Shown piece by piece: positions 8,796 through 16,209 of a stretch of DNA of 64,000 bases. The DNA is from Clostridiales bacterium (GTDB taxonomy: Bacteria; Bacillota; Clostridia; Christensenellales; Aristaeellaceae). Numbering within the stretch: position 1 is the stretch's first letter; the number at the start of each line of letters is the position of its first letter. The notes under the pieces are model-generated. The model was not told the DNA's origin, did no database searches, and saw only the letters and a list, made by a program, of their open reading frames with translations. The DNA lies in contig SVGY01000003.1 in NCBI GenBank assembly GCA_015056145.1, positions 62,001 through 126,000 of the forward strand, in the 5' to 3' direction. The translations under genes were made by a program, and so were the position numbers.

Positions 8796-10742
8796 ATGAA
8801 GAAAACCATCGGCATTCTGGCCCATGTGGACGCCGGAAAAACGACCTTTTCCGAGCAGACGCTGTACCACGCAAGGGCTATCCGCAGTGTGGGCAGGGTG
8901 GATCATCAGGATGCATTTCTGGATGCGCACCCTATTGAACGGCAGCGGGGCATTACCATATTTTCCGGGCTTGCATGCTTTGAAATGAACGAGGATACAT
9001 GGTACTGGCTGGATACCCCGGGCCATGTGGACTTTTCCACGGAAATGGAACGGGCTGTATCGGTAATGGACTATGCCATATTGGTCATCAGCTGCGCCGA
9101 GGGCGTGCAAAGCCATACGGAAACGGTGTGGCAGCTTCTGGAAAGCTACGGCGTACCGGTTTTTGTTTTTCTGAACAAAATAGACCGGGAAGGAGCAGAC
9201 CCGGAGAGGGTCATTGGGGAGATCCGGCACAGGCTGAACCCGGATGTGCTGGATTTGCGTAATTGGCAGGAAACGGGCGATATGGACGAAACCTTGCAGG
9301 AAGCGGTGGCGGCTCTGGATGAGGAATTGCTGGACAGGCTTTTTACCGAGGGTTTTGATGAAAAAATATGGACGGATACCATGAGAAGCCTTATCGGGCA
9401 GCGCAGGTGTTTCCCGGTGATGGCCGGCGCTGCGCTGGAAGGCCGGGGGATGGTGGGCTGCCTGCGGCTTATCTCTTTGCTGACGGAAACGGATTATCAT
9501 CGCAAAACGGAAGATGCCTTTTCCGCACGGGTCTATCAGGTAAGGCACGATGCGCAGGGGCAGAGGCTATGCTTTATGAAGGTGCTTTCGGGCTGCCTGC
9601 GGGTGAAGGACGAAATAATCTACGGGGAAGAAAGCCTGAAAATCAACGAGCTGCGAATTTACCACGGCGAAAAATTTCGCCCTGCGGATATGGCGCAGGC
9701 GGGAGATATCGTGGCCATCCCCGGCATGGAAGGGCTCAGGCCCGGCCAGTGGATTGGGCGTGAAGGGCGGGAGGTATTCCGTACCGATCCCATGATGGAG
9801 GCGGAATTGCTCTATGACCAGAAGCAGGTTCCGGCCTTCCGGATGATGCAGGCCCTGCGCTGGCTGGAGGATGAGGAGCCTTCCCTGGCGGTATCCGAAC
9901 GGGAAGGACGCATTTCCATCCATGTGATGGGGAAAATTCAGCTGGAGATATGGAAGCAGCTGATCAAGGAGCGTTTCGGCTACGATGTGGACTTTGGTTC
10001 CTGCCGGGTTTTGTACAAGGAAACCCTGGCAGAGCCAGTGCTGGGCGTAGGGCATTATGAACCCCTCAGGCATTATGCAGAGGCTCATCTCTGGCTCAGA
10101 CCCGGGCAGCGGGGAAGCGGCGTGAAGTTTGAATCCCGGGTGCATGTGGATGATCTGACACTGAACTGGCAAAGACTGATCCGCACCCATGTGCTGGAAA
10201 AAGCACATAAGGGTGTGCTTATGGGTGCACCCCTTACGGACGTGGTGATTGAACTGGTGCAGGGACGGGCGCATCTGAAGCATACCGAGGGCGGAGACTT
10301 CCGGCAGGCGGTGTACCGGGCCATCCGCAACGGCCTGATGCACGGAAAGAGCCAGCTGCTGGAACCTATCTGCGGCTTTGTGCTGCGTGCCCCGGCGGAT
10401 ACATACGGTGCTTTGGCCGGAGCCCTCAGCCGCATGAAGGCGGAGGTAGAGCCTCCGGAATATGAACAGGATTCGGTGATCCTTCGGGGCGAGGCAGCGT
10501 ATGCTCTCTTTGCGCCCTGGCAGGAGGACTTTCTCCGGCAGACTCATGGTCGGGGCTCCCTGCGGCTGTGGATGAGCCGGTATGCTTCCTGCCACAATGA
10601 AGCGGAGATCGTAGAAGCCGCTGCCTATAACCCTCTGGCAGACGATACGCCGGACTCGGTTTTCTGCGCCAAAGGGGCGGGGTTCACCGTGCCTTGGGAT
10701 GAAGTGAGAAATTACGCTCACCTGCCGGTAAAGGACTGGTAA
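8796..10742 (+). CDS. TetM-like translational GTPase (ribosomal-protection-type family)
   Basis: A 648-residue GTPase, the usual length of the TetM/TetO/TetW group. G1 is AHVDAGKTT, the switch region has ERQRGITI, G3 is DTPGHVDF and G4 is NKID, followed by the EF-G-like domain II and the C-terminal domains of ribosomal-protection proteins, ending near GAGFTVPWDEV. These proteins bind the ribosome like EF-G; the resistance members displace tetracycline. Many Firmicutes carry diverged chromosomal relatives with no proven drug role, and I cannot tell from sequence reading which this is. The start is the ATG 5 nt after GAGGGAC, with a 17-nt-spaced promoter upstream; a longer in-frame reading back to 8700 lacks a ribosome site. 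Confidence 0.85.
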   Translation: MKKTIGILAHVDAGKTTFSEQTLYHARAIRSVGRVDHQDAFLDAHPIERQRGITIFSGLACFEMNEDTWYWLDTPGHVDFSTEMERAVSVMDYAILVISCAEGVQSHTETVWQLLESYGVPVFVFLNKIDREGADPERVIGEIRHRLNPDVLDLRNWQETGDMDETLQEAVAALDEELLDRLFTEGFDEKIWTDTMRSLIGQRRCFPVMAGAALEGRGMVGCLRLISLLTETDYHRKTEDAFSARVYQVRHDAQGQRLCFMKVLSGCLRVKDEIIYGEESLKINELRIYHGEKFRPADMAQAGDIVAIPGMEGLRPGQWIGREGREVFRTDPMMEAELLYDQKQVPAFRMMQALRWLEDEEPSLAVSEREGRISIHVMGKIQLEIWKQLIKERFGYDVDFGSCRVLYKETLAEPVLGVGHYEPLRHYAEAHLWLRPGQRGSGVKFESRVHVDDLTLNWQRLIRTHVLEKAHKGVLMGAPLTDVVIELVQGRAHLKHTEGGDFRQAVYRAIRNGLMHGKSQLLEPICGFVLRAPADTYGALAGALSRMKAEVEPPEYEQDSVILRGEAAYALFAPWQEDFLRQTHGRGSLRLWMSRYASCHNEAEIVEAAAYNPLADDTPDSVFCAKGAGFTVPWDEVRNYAHLPVKDW

Positions 10743-10817
10743 AAAAGTTTTGCTTCCCTTTTATGTGAAACGGCGTTAATCCAGTGATTTGAAAAAGGTT
10801 TGTTTTCTTTTTGTATT

Positions 10818-10846
10818 TTGACATCCTTTGGGGGAAATGGTATAAT
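10818..10846 (+). promoter_or_regulatory. consensus sigma-A promoter of the decarboxylase operon
   Basis: A perfect TTGACA (10818-10823) and a perfect TATAAT (10841-10846) with a 17-nt spacer, about 50 nt before the GTG start of the beta subunit gene. This is the strongest promoter match in the window and suggests high constitutive expression. Confidence 0.92.
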
Positions 10847-10894
10847 GCTTTGGAACCTGAAGGGGATACAATTGAGTTATTAGGAGGATGTAAC

Positions 10895-12181
10895 GTGCAA
10901 GAGTTTCTCAAAATCTTAGAAGATTTGTTTGCCGGTGTCATTTACATGTTTACCGGTGCAGGTCTTAAAACGCTGATAATGTTCGTTATTGCTGGCGTTT
11001 TAATCTATCTGGCCATCAAAAAGGACTATGAACCTGCTCTTTTGCTGCCTATCGGTTTTGGCGCCATTCTGGCAAACCTGCCGCCTATCATCGGTGCGGT
11101 GCTGGAGAACGGTGTGTTGAAGGAAGGCCCGGTGGCGGCTGTGTTGGAAAGCGGAAAGGGTTTCCTGGATGTTCTGTTCAACGCAGGTATTGCCAATGAA
11201 CTGTTCCCCATTCTGATCTTTATTGCCGTGGGTGCAATGATCGACTTCTCCCCCTTGATGAAGGATCCCAGCATGATGTTCTTCGGCGCGGCTGCTCAGT
11301 TTGGTATTTTTGCTACCTTCCTGGTATCGCTGCTGCTGCTGCCCCTGCTGCCCAAGTTCCTGCTTCCTCTGCTGACCGAAGGCACTGAGGTCTACAAGGC
11401 TGTAGCCAGCCTTGCTGACGAAAACATGGTGCTCAAGCTTGCCTCTGCCATCGGTATTATCGGCGCTGCGGACGGCCCCACCACGCTGTATGTGGCCAAC
11501 CACTTCCAGCTGAAAGACTTTATGGCCCCCATCAGCGTTGCAGCCTACAGCTATATGTCCCTGGTTCCTGTTATTCAGCCCCCGGTCATCAAGGCGCTCA
11601 CCACCAAGCAGGAGCGTATGATCCGTATGGACTATAATGAGCAGCGCGCCTCCAAGACTGCACTGATTCTGTTCCCCATTATTGTTACTGTTGTGGCTGG
11701 CATTATCGTGCCCATGAGCGTTCCGCTGGTCGGCAGCCTTATGTTTGGTAACCTGATTCGTGAATGCGGCGTTCTGGAACGCCTCAGCAAGACCGCTCAG
11801 AACGAACTGGCTAACCTGGTTACCATTCTGCTGGGCATCACCATCGGCGGCACCATGGTTGCTGACAAGTTCCTCAACCCCGTAACCATTCTGATCATGC
11901 TGCTGGGTCTGTTCGCCTTTGTGTTCGACACTGCTGGCGGTGTACTCTTTGCCAAGTTCCTCAACCTCTTCCGCAAAAAGAAGATCAACCCCATGGTTGG
12001 CGCTGCCGGTATTTCTGCATTCCCCATGAGCGCCCGTGTAATCCAGAAAATGGCCAAAGACGAAGATCCCTACAACTTCATCCTGATGCAGTCCATCAGC
12101 GCCAACGTTTCCGGTCAGCTGGGCTCCATCGTGGCTGGCGGTATGGTGATCACCCTTGTGTCCATGCTTCTGGGCGGCTGA
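10895..12181 (+). CDS. sodium ion-translocating decarboxylase beta subunit
   Basis: A 428-residue integral membrane protein of the OadB/GcdB/MmdB family, which couples decarboxylation of a biotin-bound carboxyl group to sodium export. About ten hydrophobic segments are present, along with family-typical conserved stretches: GIANELFPILIFIAVGAMIDF near residue 100, the GAADGPTT loop near 195, and the GAAGISAFPMSARV segment near 370. The GTG start at 10895 is chosen because AGGAGG lies 7 nt upstream; upstream in-frame codons overlap the promoter and are excluded. The gamma subunit follows after 38 nt. No alpha (carboxyltransferase) or biotin-carrier gene is in the window, so the substrate (oxaloacetate, methylmalonyl-CoA or glutaconyl-CoA) cannot be named. 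Confidence 0.93.
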   Translation: MQEFLKILEDLFAGVIYMFTGAGLKTLIMFVIAGVLIYLAIKKDYEPALLLPIGFGAILANLPPIIGAVLENGVLKEGPVAAVLESGKGFLDVLFNAGIANELFPILIFIAVGAMIDFSPLMKDPSMMFFGAAAQFGIFATFLVSLLLLPLLPKFLLPLLTEGTEVYKAVASLADENMVLKLASAIGIIGAADGPTTLYVANHFQLKDFMAPISVAAYSYMSLVPVIQPPVIKALTTKQERMIRMDYNEQRASKTALILFPIIVTVVAGIIVPMSVPLVGSLMFGNLIRECGVLERLSKTAQNELANLVTILLGITIGGTMVADKFLNPVTILIMLLGLFAFVFDTAGGVLFAKFLNLFRKKKINPMVGAAGISAFPMSARVIQKMAKDEDPYNFILMQSISANVSGQLGSIVAGGMVITLVSMLLGG

Positions 12182-12219
12182 TGCAGCTGAAACCGCTTTT
12201 GTTGAAGGAGGAATAAACC

Positions 12220-12360
12220 ATGAAGAATCTTCCCCTGTTTACCAAGGGACTTATTGTAACCGGTCTTGGTCTTGTATGCGTGTTTGTCGTCCTGACCCTG
12301 TTCTTCTTTACCATTAAGCTGATGCAGAAAATCGGCGCAAAGGAAAAGGCAGAACAGTAA
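12220..12360 (+). CDS. sodium-pump decarboxylase gamma subunit (OadG-like small membrane protein)
   Basis: A 46-residue protein with one membrane helix (about residues 10-33) and a short charged C-terminal tail, KIGAKEKAEQ. Its position directly after the beta subunit, its single helix and the clear AAGGAGG ribosome site 7-8 nt before the ATG support an OadG/MmdD-type gamma subunit, which holds the alpha and beta subunits together. It is shorter than the classical roughly 80-residue gamma chains, so the family assignment rests mainly on context. Confidence 0.72.
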   Translation: MKNLPLFTKGLIVTGLGLVCVFVVLTLFFFTIKLMQKIGAKEKAEQ

Positions 12361-12373
12361 AGGGGGCGTGCTC

Positions 12374-12862
12374 GTGTATACTCAGAGCGAACTTTCCCAG
12401 GTGCGCAGCCTGAAAAAACGCCGCACGCTGATAGCCGTTATACCGGCGGCTATCCTGCTTGCGGCGGGGATTGTGCTGTTTGTGTTGGGCCGTATCGACC
12501 GCAGCGACAGTATGTGGAAGATTACTGCCGCTTTCACGGTGGCAGGTCTCTTCTACCTGTTTTTCATGCTGGGCGTATATGTTGTTCCTGTATACAAATA
12601 CGAAAAGCATGTGGACAGAATGCTTAACGGACGGCAGCATCTTTGCACCGGCATTCTCAAGGAAGTGAGCGATAACGTCTGCGAAAAAGAAGGCGTTTTG
12701 TTCCATCCCATCATGATCAATGTGGGCGAGAAAAACGACGGCAAAGACGATCGTTTGTACTATTTTGACGTTTTGAAGGAGCTGCCGCAAATTCCCCTGG
12801 GGGAACGCATAACCATACAGCATAACGATATTATGGTTTCGGATTTTTACAGGGCAGAATGA
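12374..12862 (+). CDS. hypothetical two-helix membrane protein of the decarboxylase operon
   Basis: A 162-residue protein with two predicted membrane helices (about residues 20-42 and 53-77) and a cytoplasmic or external C-terminal domain of about 85 residues rich in acidic and basic residues. I do not recognise a family. The GTG at 12374 is preferred because AGGGGG lies 7 nt upstream; an in-frame GTG six bases earlier is too close to that site. The gene starts 13 nt after the gamma subunit gene and is probably transcribed with it, so a role in pump assembly or an unrelated membrane function are both possible. Confidence 0.7.
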   Translation: MYTQSELSQVRSLKKRRTLIAVIPAAILLAAGIVLFVLGRIDRSDSMWKITAAFTVAGLFYLFFMLGVYVVPVYKYEKHVDRMLNGRQHLCTGILKEVSDNVCEKEGVLFHPIMINVGEKNDGKDDRLYYFDVLKELPQIPLGERITIQHNDIMVSDFYRAE

Positions 12863-12881
12863 CGGAAGGGACCGATGACCC

Positions 12882-13262
12882 ATGGTAAGGCCTGTATTGG
12901 TGCTTGTAACGCTGCAAAGGGCCTGTGCAAGGCTGATCCGCAGCGGCGCATTGCTGGCGCAAACGGAAGGAAATCCGTTGCATGTTTTGCATGTGCTGGC
13001 AAAATCTCAGGAAAAAGAACAGACGCTTGATGCCGCTACGCTGGATTATCTCTATGCCCTTGCCACCGACAACGGCGCAGAGATGTGCGTGCGCATTGCG
13101 GAGGTGCCTGTGACGGCTATTGCCAACTATGCCCAGGAAATCGGGGCAGGCAGAGTGGTCATGGGCGGCGGAGAAAAGGCCTCCGGCATTGCGGAGACCT
13201 TGAGCAGCCTTCTTCCTGGCGTGCAGGTGCTGATTATGGATTCGGAGGGAGCCCCGGTTTAA
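12882..13262 (+). CDS. universal-stress-protein-like small protein
   Basis: A 126-residue soluble protein with an alternating beta/alpha pattern: a starting strand PVLVLVTLQ, a middle strand NPLHVLHVL, and the glycine-rich GAGRVVMGGGEKASGIAETL segment, which resembles the nucleotide-binding G-x2-G-x9-G(S/T) region of UspA-fold proteins and the Usp domain of KdpD. It is the last gene of the decarboxylase operon, 19 nt after the previous gene. Its stop codon overlaps the stop of convergent thiN by 4 nt. The function is inferred only from fold-like features. Confidence 0.6.
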   Translation: MVRPVLVLVTLQRACARLIRSGALLAQTEGNPLHVLHVLAKSQEKEQTLDAATLDYLYALATDNGAEMCVRIAEVPVTAIANYAQEIGAGRVVMGGGEKASGIAETLSSLLPGVQVLIMDSEGAPV

Positions 13263-13894
13263 CATCTGTCCAGAAAAACCATAATGTGAATACAACCATT
13301 TTCAACGCTCACTTTGGCGGTTTCGCCGGTGTAATGATTGCTTACGCCGACGGGATAATCCGAGGTGAGCGTTTCATTTTTCAGGGAATACTGAAGGCCT
13401 GAAATGGTAACGCCTTCCGCCTTGTCGCCATGGCACAGAACGCTTGCCAGCGTACCGGCGGGGCGGGGGGGCAGGACAAGCTCGCCGTTATGGATGCAGT
13501 ACAGGTCGTACTCCGGATCTGTCAGGCAGAGGAATGCACCCTGTTTGGCAGCACAAGCCATGCTTTGCATATTGGCAAAGAGGTGATCCAGACGACCACC
13601 GCCGCAGCCGTAAAGAGCAAAGCGGCGGTATCCCCGGCGCAATCCTTCCCGGAGGGCAAGGCCCGTATCGGTATCGTCTTTTTCCACGGGGAAGGTGAGC
13701 CGCTCCGTGGCGGGGGGCAAGTCTCCGGGCACAGGCCCCAGGGAATCGAAATCCCCCAAAAGAAGATGCGGAGTAACTCCCATTTCCCGCAGAGGCACAA
13801 GACCGCCGTCCGCTGCGATGATAAGATCGCCTGTTTTTGGGGCGAAATCTCTTTTGGTAAAAAGGCCTGCGCCGACGATCCAGCAGGTGTCCAT
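13259..13894 (-). CDS. thiN: thiamine pyrophosphokinase
   Basis: A 211-residue enzyme that transfers pyrophosphate from ATP to thiamine, making the active cofactor TPP. Family motifs are IIAADGG near residue 25, HLLLGDFDS near 45, the KDDTDTGLAL stretch near 71 that binds substrate and metal, and GGGRLDHL near 97. The C-terminal domain contains the ASVLCHG and LTSDYPVGVSNH stretches of the vitamin-B1-binding half. The ATG at 13894 is chosen since GGAGG lies 9 nt upstream; the frame stays open further upstream but crosses the promoter. It sits divergent to the TPP-riboswitch-controlled thiT gene, a coherent thiamine salvage pair. Confidence 0.95.
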   Translation of the reverse strand: MDTCWIVGAGLFTKRDFAPKTGDLIIAADGGLVPLREMGVTPHLLLGDFDSLGPVPGDLPPATERLTFPVEKDDTDTGLALREGLRRGYRRFALYGCGGGRLDHLFANMQSMACAAKQGAFLCLTDPEYDLYCIHNGELVLPPRPAGTLASVLCHGDKAEGVTISGLQYSLKNETLTSDYPVGVSNHYTGETAKVSVENGCIHIMVFLDRC

Positions 13895-13922
13895 GGGTTC
13901 ATTCCTCCTTTTTTGCCTGAAT

Positions 13923-13951
13923 ATTGTAGCACGAAAAAAGGGGCTTGACAA
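13923..13951 (-). promoter_or_regulatory. thiN promoter, overlapping the thiT promoter
   Basis: On the minus strand TTGTCA (13951-13946) is followed after 17 nt by TACAAT (13928-13923), about 29 nt before the thiN start. Its -35 box shares five base pairs with the -35 box of the opposite promoter. Confidence 0.75.
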
Positions 13952-13973
13952 ATTTCGCAGGGCATGTTACTGT
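13945..13973 (+). promoter_or_regulatory. thiT promoter with extended -10, overlapping the thiN promoter
   Basis: TTGACA (13945-13950), a 17-nt spacer ending in TGT, and TACTGT (13968-13973). It is positioned to start transcription a few bases before the TPP aptamer. Because the -35 boxes of the two opposite promoters overlap, RNA polymerase probably cannot occupy both at once. Confidence 0.8.
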
Positions 13974-13984
13974 TTCTGACGTGC

Positions 13985-14083
13985 TCAAGCACAGGGGTGC
14001 TGACGTAGGTCGGCTGAGATCGGGCAATGCCCGGGACCCTTGAACCTGATCCGGGTAATGCCGGCGTAGGAATCAACGGAATA
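13985..14083 (+). promoter_or_regulatory. TPP riboswitch aptamer (THI box)
   Basis: The conserved THI-box pieces appear in order: GGGGTGC near 13994, GCTGAGAT near 14013, a variable hairpin cgggcaatgcccg, ACCCTTGAACCTGATC near 14036-14051, and GGGTAATGCCGGCGTAGG ending near 14070. This is the complete TPP aptamer. A terminator-like hairpin follows before the thiT ribosome site, so ligand binding is expected to stop transcription. The segment TCGTC at 14085-14089 could pair with GACGA at 14119-14123 as the antiterminator. Confidence 0.96.
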
Positions 14084-14097
14084 ATCGTCCATTGACT

Positions 14098-14131
14098 CTC
14101 GCCTTGCATTGCCGCAAAGACGAGATTTTTT
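14098..14131 (+). terminator. riboswitch expression platform terminator
   Basis: An imperfect stem (14098-14107 with 14114-14124, containing CTCG and CGAG ends) is followed by A and six T residues, just upstream of the thiT GGAGG. It fits the regulated terminator of the TPP riboswitch. Confidence 0.75.
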
Positions 14132-14152
14132 CATTCTAAGGAGGAAAAAACA

Positions 14153-14725
14153 ATGGACTCTAAGCAAATCAAACGTCTTGTGGAATGCGCTCTCTTCATC
14201 GCTGTGGCTACTGTGCTCAGCCTCTTTGAATTCAAGGGGCCCTGGGCTCTTGGCGGCGGTATTACCGTGTGCAGCATGCTGCCGTTGGTGATCATCGCCC
14301 ATCGTCACGGCATCAAGTGGGGCGTGGGCAGTGCGCTGATCTACAGCCTGATCCAGCTGCTGCTGGGCCTGAACAATGTGTCCTATGCGCCTGATTTTAT
14401 CACCGCTGTCGGCATCATCATGCTGGATTACGTTGTCGCCTTCACGGTGATCGGTTTCAGCGCATGCTTCAATGGCGTAATCAAGAACCGTCAGCTGTCC
14501 ATCGTGGTGGGCATCGTGGTTACGTTCACCCTGCGGTTTGTGTGCCACTTCTTCAGCGGCCTGTTCATCTGGGAAGCCCTTTATCCCAATGATGCTGGTT
14601 GGGGTCCCTTTGTATGGTCCCTGGCTTACAATGGTTCCTACATGCTGCCGGAAATCATCATCACCTCCGTGGTGGCATGGCTCAGCTATCTGCCCCTGAA
14701 AAAATACTGGCACGGCGAAAACTGA
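14153..14725 (+). CDS. thiT: energy-coupled thiamine transporter substrate-binding component
   Basis: A 190-residue S component of a vitamin ECF transporter with about six membrane helices. The family-typical SYAPDFITAVGIIMLDYVVAF region and the C-terminal YNGSYMLPE stretch, which forms part of the thiamine pocket in ThiT, are visible. It captures thiamine outside and uses a shared ECF energising module (two ATPases plus T component) that is not in this window. The ATG follows AAGGAGG by 8 nt, and the gene is controlled by the upstream TPP riboswitch. Imported thiamine would be phosphorylated by the neighbouring ThiN. Confidence 0.95.
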   Translation: MDSKQIKRLVECALFIAVATVLSLFEFKGPWALGGGITVCSMLPLVIIAHRHGIKWGVGSALIYSLIQLLLGLNNVSYAPDFITAVGIIMLDYVVAFTVIGFSACFNGVIKNRQLSIVVGIVVTFTLRFVCHFFSGLFIWEALYPNDAGWGPFVWSLAYNGSYMLPEIIITSVVAWLSYLPLKKYWHGEN

Positions 14726-14731
14726 GAATGC

Positions 14732-14759
14732 TTGCTCCCTTCCGCAAACATGGTATAAT
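14732..14759 (+). promoter_or_regulatory. yfbR promoter
   Basis: TTGCTC (14732-14737), a 16-nt spacer and a perfect TATAAT (14754-14759), 26 nt before the start codon, placed just after the thiT stop codon. Confidence 0.7.
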
Positions 14760-14785
14760 GTTTCTGCCGGAAGGAGGAGAAAGAA

Positions 14786-15376
14786 ATGTATCCGTTTTTT
14801 GCTTATCTGGACCGTATGAAGCTGATCCGCCGCTGGGGGCTGATGCGTAACACGGAGCCGGAAAACGATATGGAACACAGCCTGCAGACCGCCTTTATCG
14901 CCCATGGACTTGCGAATATCAGCTTGAGCCGTTTCGGACGGGAAATTCGCCCGGAACATGTGGCGGTAATGGCCATGTACCACGATGTGAGCGAGGTCAT
15001 GACTGGCGATCTGCCGACGCCCATTAAATACAAGAACCCTGCCATCAAGGACGCATACCAGGAAGTGGAAAAGAGCGCCAGGGAGCAGCTTCTTCATATG
15101 CTCCCCGGCGACCTCCGCTTCGGATATGCAGAGTACATCCAGCCCGATGAAACCAGCCTGGAATGGAAATTGGTGAAGGCCGCAGACCGCATCAGCGCAT
15201 ATCTGAAATGCCTTACCGAGGAAAAACTGGGCAACCGGGAATTTGTGCAGGCTAAGGAAAGCATTCTCAGAAGCCTTGAGGAGAATCCATTGCCGGAGGT
15301 AAAGGTGTTTATGGATGAATTCGTGGAGGCTTTCGGGCTTTCGCTGGACGACCTGAGCCGGGTGGAAATGGACTGA
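14786..15376 (+). CDS. yfbR: HD-domain 5'-deoxynucleotidase, YfbR family
   Basis: A 196-residue HD-fold phosphohydrolase. The metal ligands expected for YfbR are visible: H in NDMEHSLQT near residue 31, the HD pair in AMYHDVSEV near 66-67, the TGDLPTPIKY loop right after it, and D in KAADRISAYL near 133. It removes the 5' phosphate from deoxyribonucleoside monophosphates and so takes part in nucleotide salvage. The ATG follows AAGGAGGAGAAAGAA, a strong ribosome site, and the gene has its own promoter and a downstream bidirectional terminator. Confidence 0.92.
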   Translation: MYPFFAYLDRMKLIRRWGLMRNTEPENDMEHSLQTAFIAHGLANISLSRFGREIRPEHVAVMAMYHDVSEVMTGDLPTPIKYKNPAIKDAYQEVEKSAREQLLHMLPGDLRFGYAEYIQPDETSLEWKLVKAADRISAYLKCLTEEKLGNREFVQAKESILRSLEENPLPEVKVFMDEFVEAFGLSLDDLSRVEMD

Positions 15377-15428
15377 TAACGCATGCACTTATGCGGCAGG
15401 ACCGTCAACAAAATATAAACGGTTAGAA

Positions 15429-15467
15429 AAACCGCTGAAGCATAACGAAAATGCTTCGGCGGTTTTT
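15429..15467. terminator. bidirectional terminator between yfbR and the secreted protein gene
   Basis: A 15-bp stem (15429-15443 with 15451-15465) has one wobble pair. T residues follow on the plus strand and, read in reverse, TTTTC follows on the minus strand. It separates two convergent genes. Confidence 0.88.
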
Positions 15468-15490
15468 TGTCTGCCCCAATTTGTATGCGG

Positions 15491-16054
15491 TCAGGCAAGA
15501 TCCGCAGGGTCGTAATTGAGCAGGTAGATATAGTCCAGGCTGAGGGTCTCGTAGAACATGCGGTTCATGGTGAGATTGATGGTAACTTCATCCGTTGTCC
15601 AGGTGGCGCTGAGGCTGCCGCTTTGCTGATAAGTGCGAACGCAATCCTCGCAGAATGGATCGTAATCAGGCTGACCATAGAGAGCGGTGAGGGCCGCAAG
15701 GGCGTTTTTGAAGGAAAGAATGCAGTTGTCGCCGGTGGGAAGAATGGCGGTAACCAGCGTCAGCCGGGGCTGGAGGGAGGAATTGTTACGGTCCGCCTGC
15801 AATGTGACCTCCTCGACGGGCAGACCGTCAATCTGCACATTGTCACCCAGCAGGGTCAAAACACCTTCCTCAGGGTCATCCTCGTACCAGGCTTCCCAGA
15901 GGCCATCCGGGAAAAGGGGGCGCAGCTCGCTGCCGCTCATGCCGAAGGAAACGTTTACGCCGTTCAGGGAAAAGGTGAAATGATCAGCTTCCTGAGCTGA
16001 GGCAACGCCAAGCATGAGGCAAAGAATCATCAAAAGGGAAAAAATACGTTTCAA
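15491..16054 (-). CDS. small secreted protein of unknown function
   Basis: A 187-residue protein beginning with a classical signal peptide (K-R, a hydrophobic core around LLMILCLMLG, cleavage after ASA near residue 20). The mature part is acidic and contains a paired cysteine motif CEDC near residue 137 and several aromatic residues; I recognise no family. The TTG at 16054 is chosen because AAGGAG lies 9 nt upstream and it places the signal peptide at the very N terminus; reading further upstream gives a non-signal-like extension. It is divergent from the L,D-transpeptidase gene. Confidence 0.75.
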   Translation of the reverse strand: MKRIFSLLMILCLMLGVASAQEADHFTFSLNGVNVSFGMSGSELRPLFPDGLWEAWYEDDPEEGVLTLLGDNVQIDGLPVEEVTLQADRNNSSLQPRLTLVTAILPTGDNCILSFKNALAALTALYGQPDYDPFCEDCVRTYQQSGSLSATWTTDEVTINLTMNRMFYETLSLDYIYLLNYDPADLA

Positions 16055-16156
16055 AAAATCACGCTCCTTGCAGTATGGGGAATCCTGTTTTTGTTTTTTC
16101 GACACGGAAGCAGTGTTCTCCTTTTTGGTGCGCAGATTGTTACAGATATGATGCAT

Positions 16157-16185
16157 GCATATCCTGCCGCTAAAATACATATGGT
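16157..16185 (+). promoter_or_regulatory. possible sigma-E-like sporulation promoter before the ldt-spoIIIA operon
   Basis: GCATAT (16157-16162) and CATATGGT (16178-16185) resemble the -35 and -10 elements of mother-cell sigma-E promoters (ATA, about 16 nt, CATACANT). The spoIIIA operon is controlled by sigma E in Bacillus, which is why this weak match is worth recording. No good sigma-A promoter is visible in the 155-nt divergent gap. Confidence 0.3.
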
Positions 16186-16209
16186 GCAGGGAAGAGGGGA
16201 TGGGATGAA

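Noticed and set aside
8796-10742. Calling the TetM-like gene a tetracycline-resistance determinant
   Set aside because: Family membership alone does not show resistance; diverged chromosomal relatives are common and no mobile context is present.
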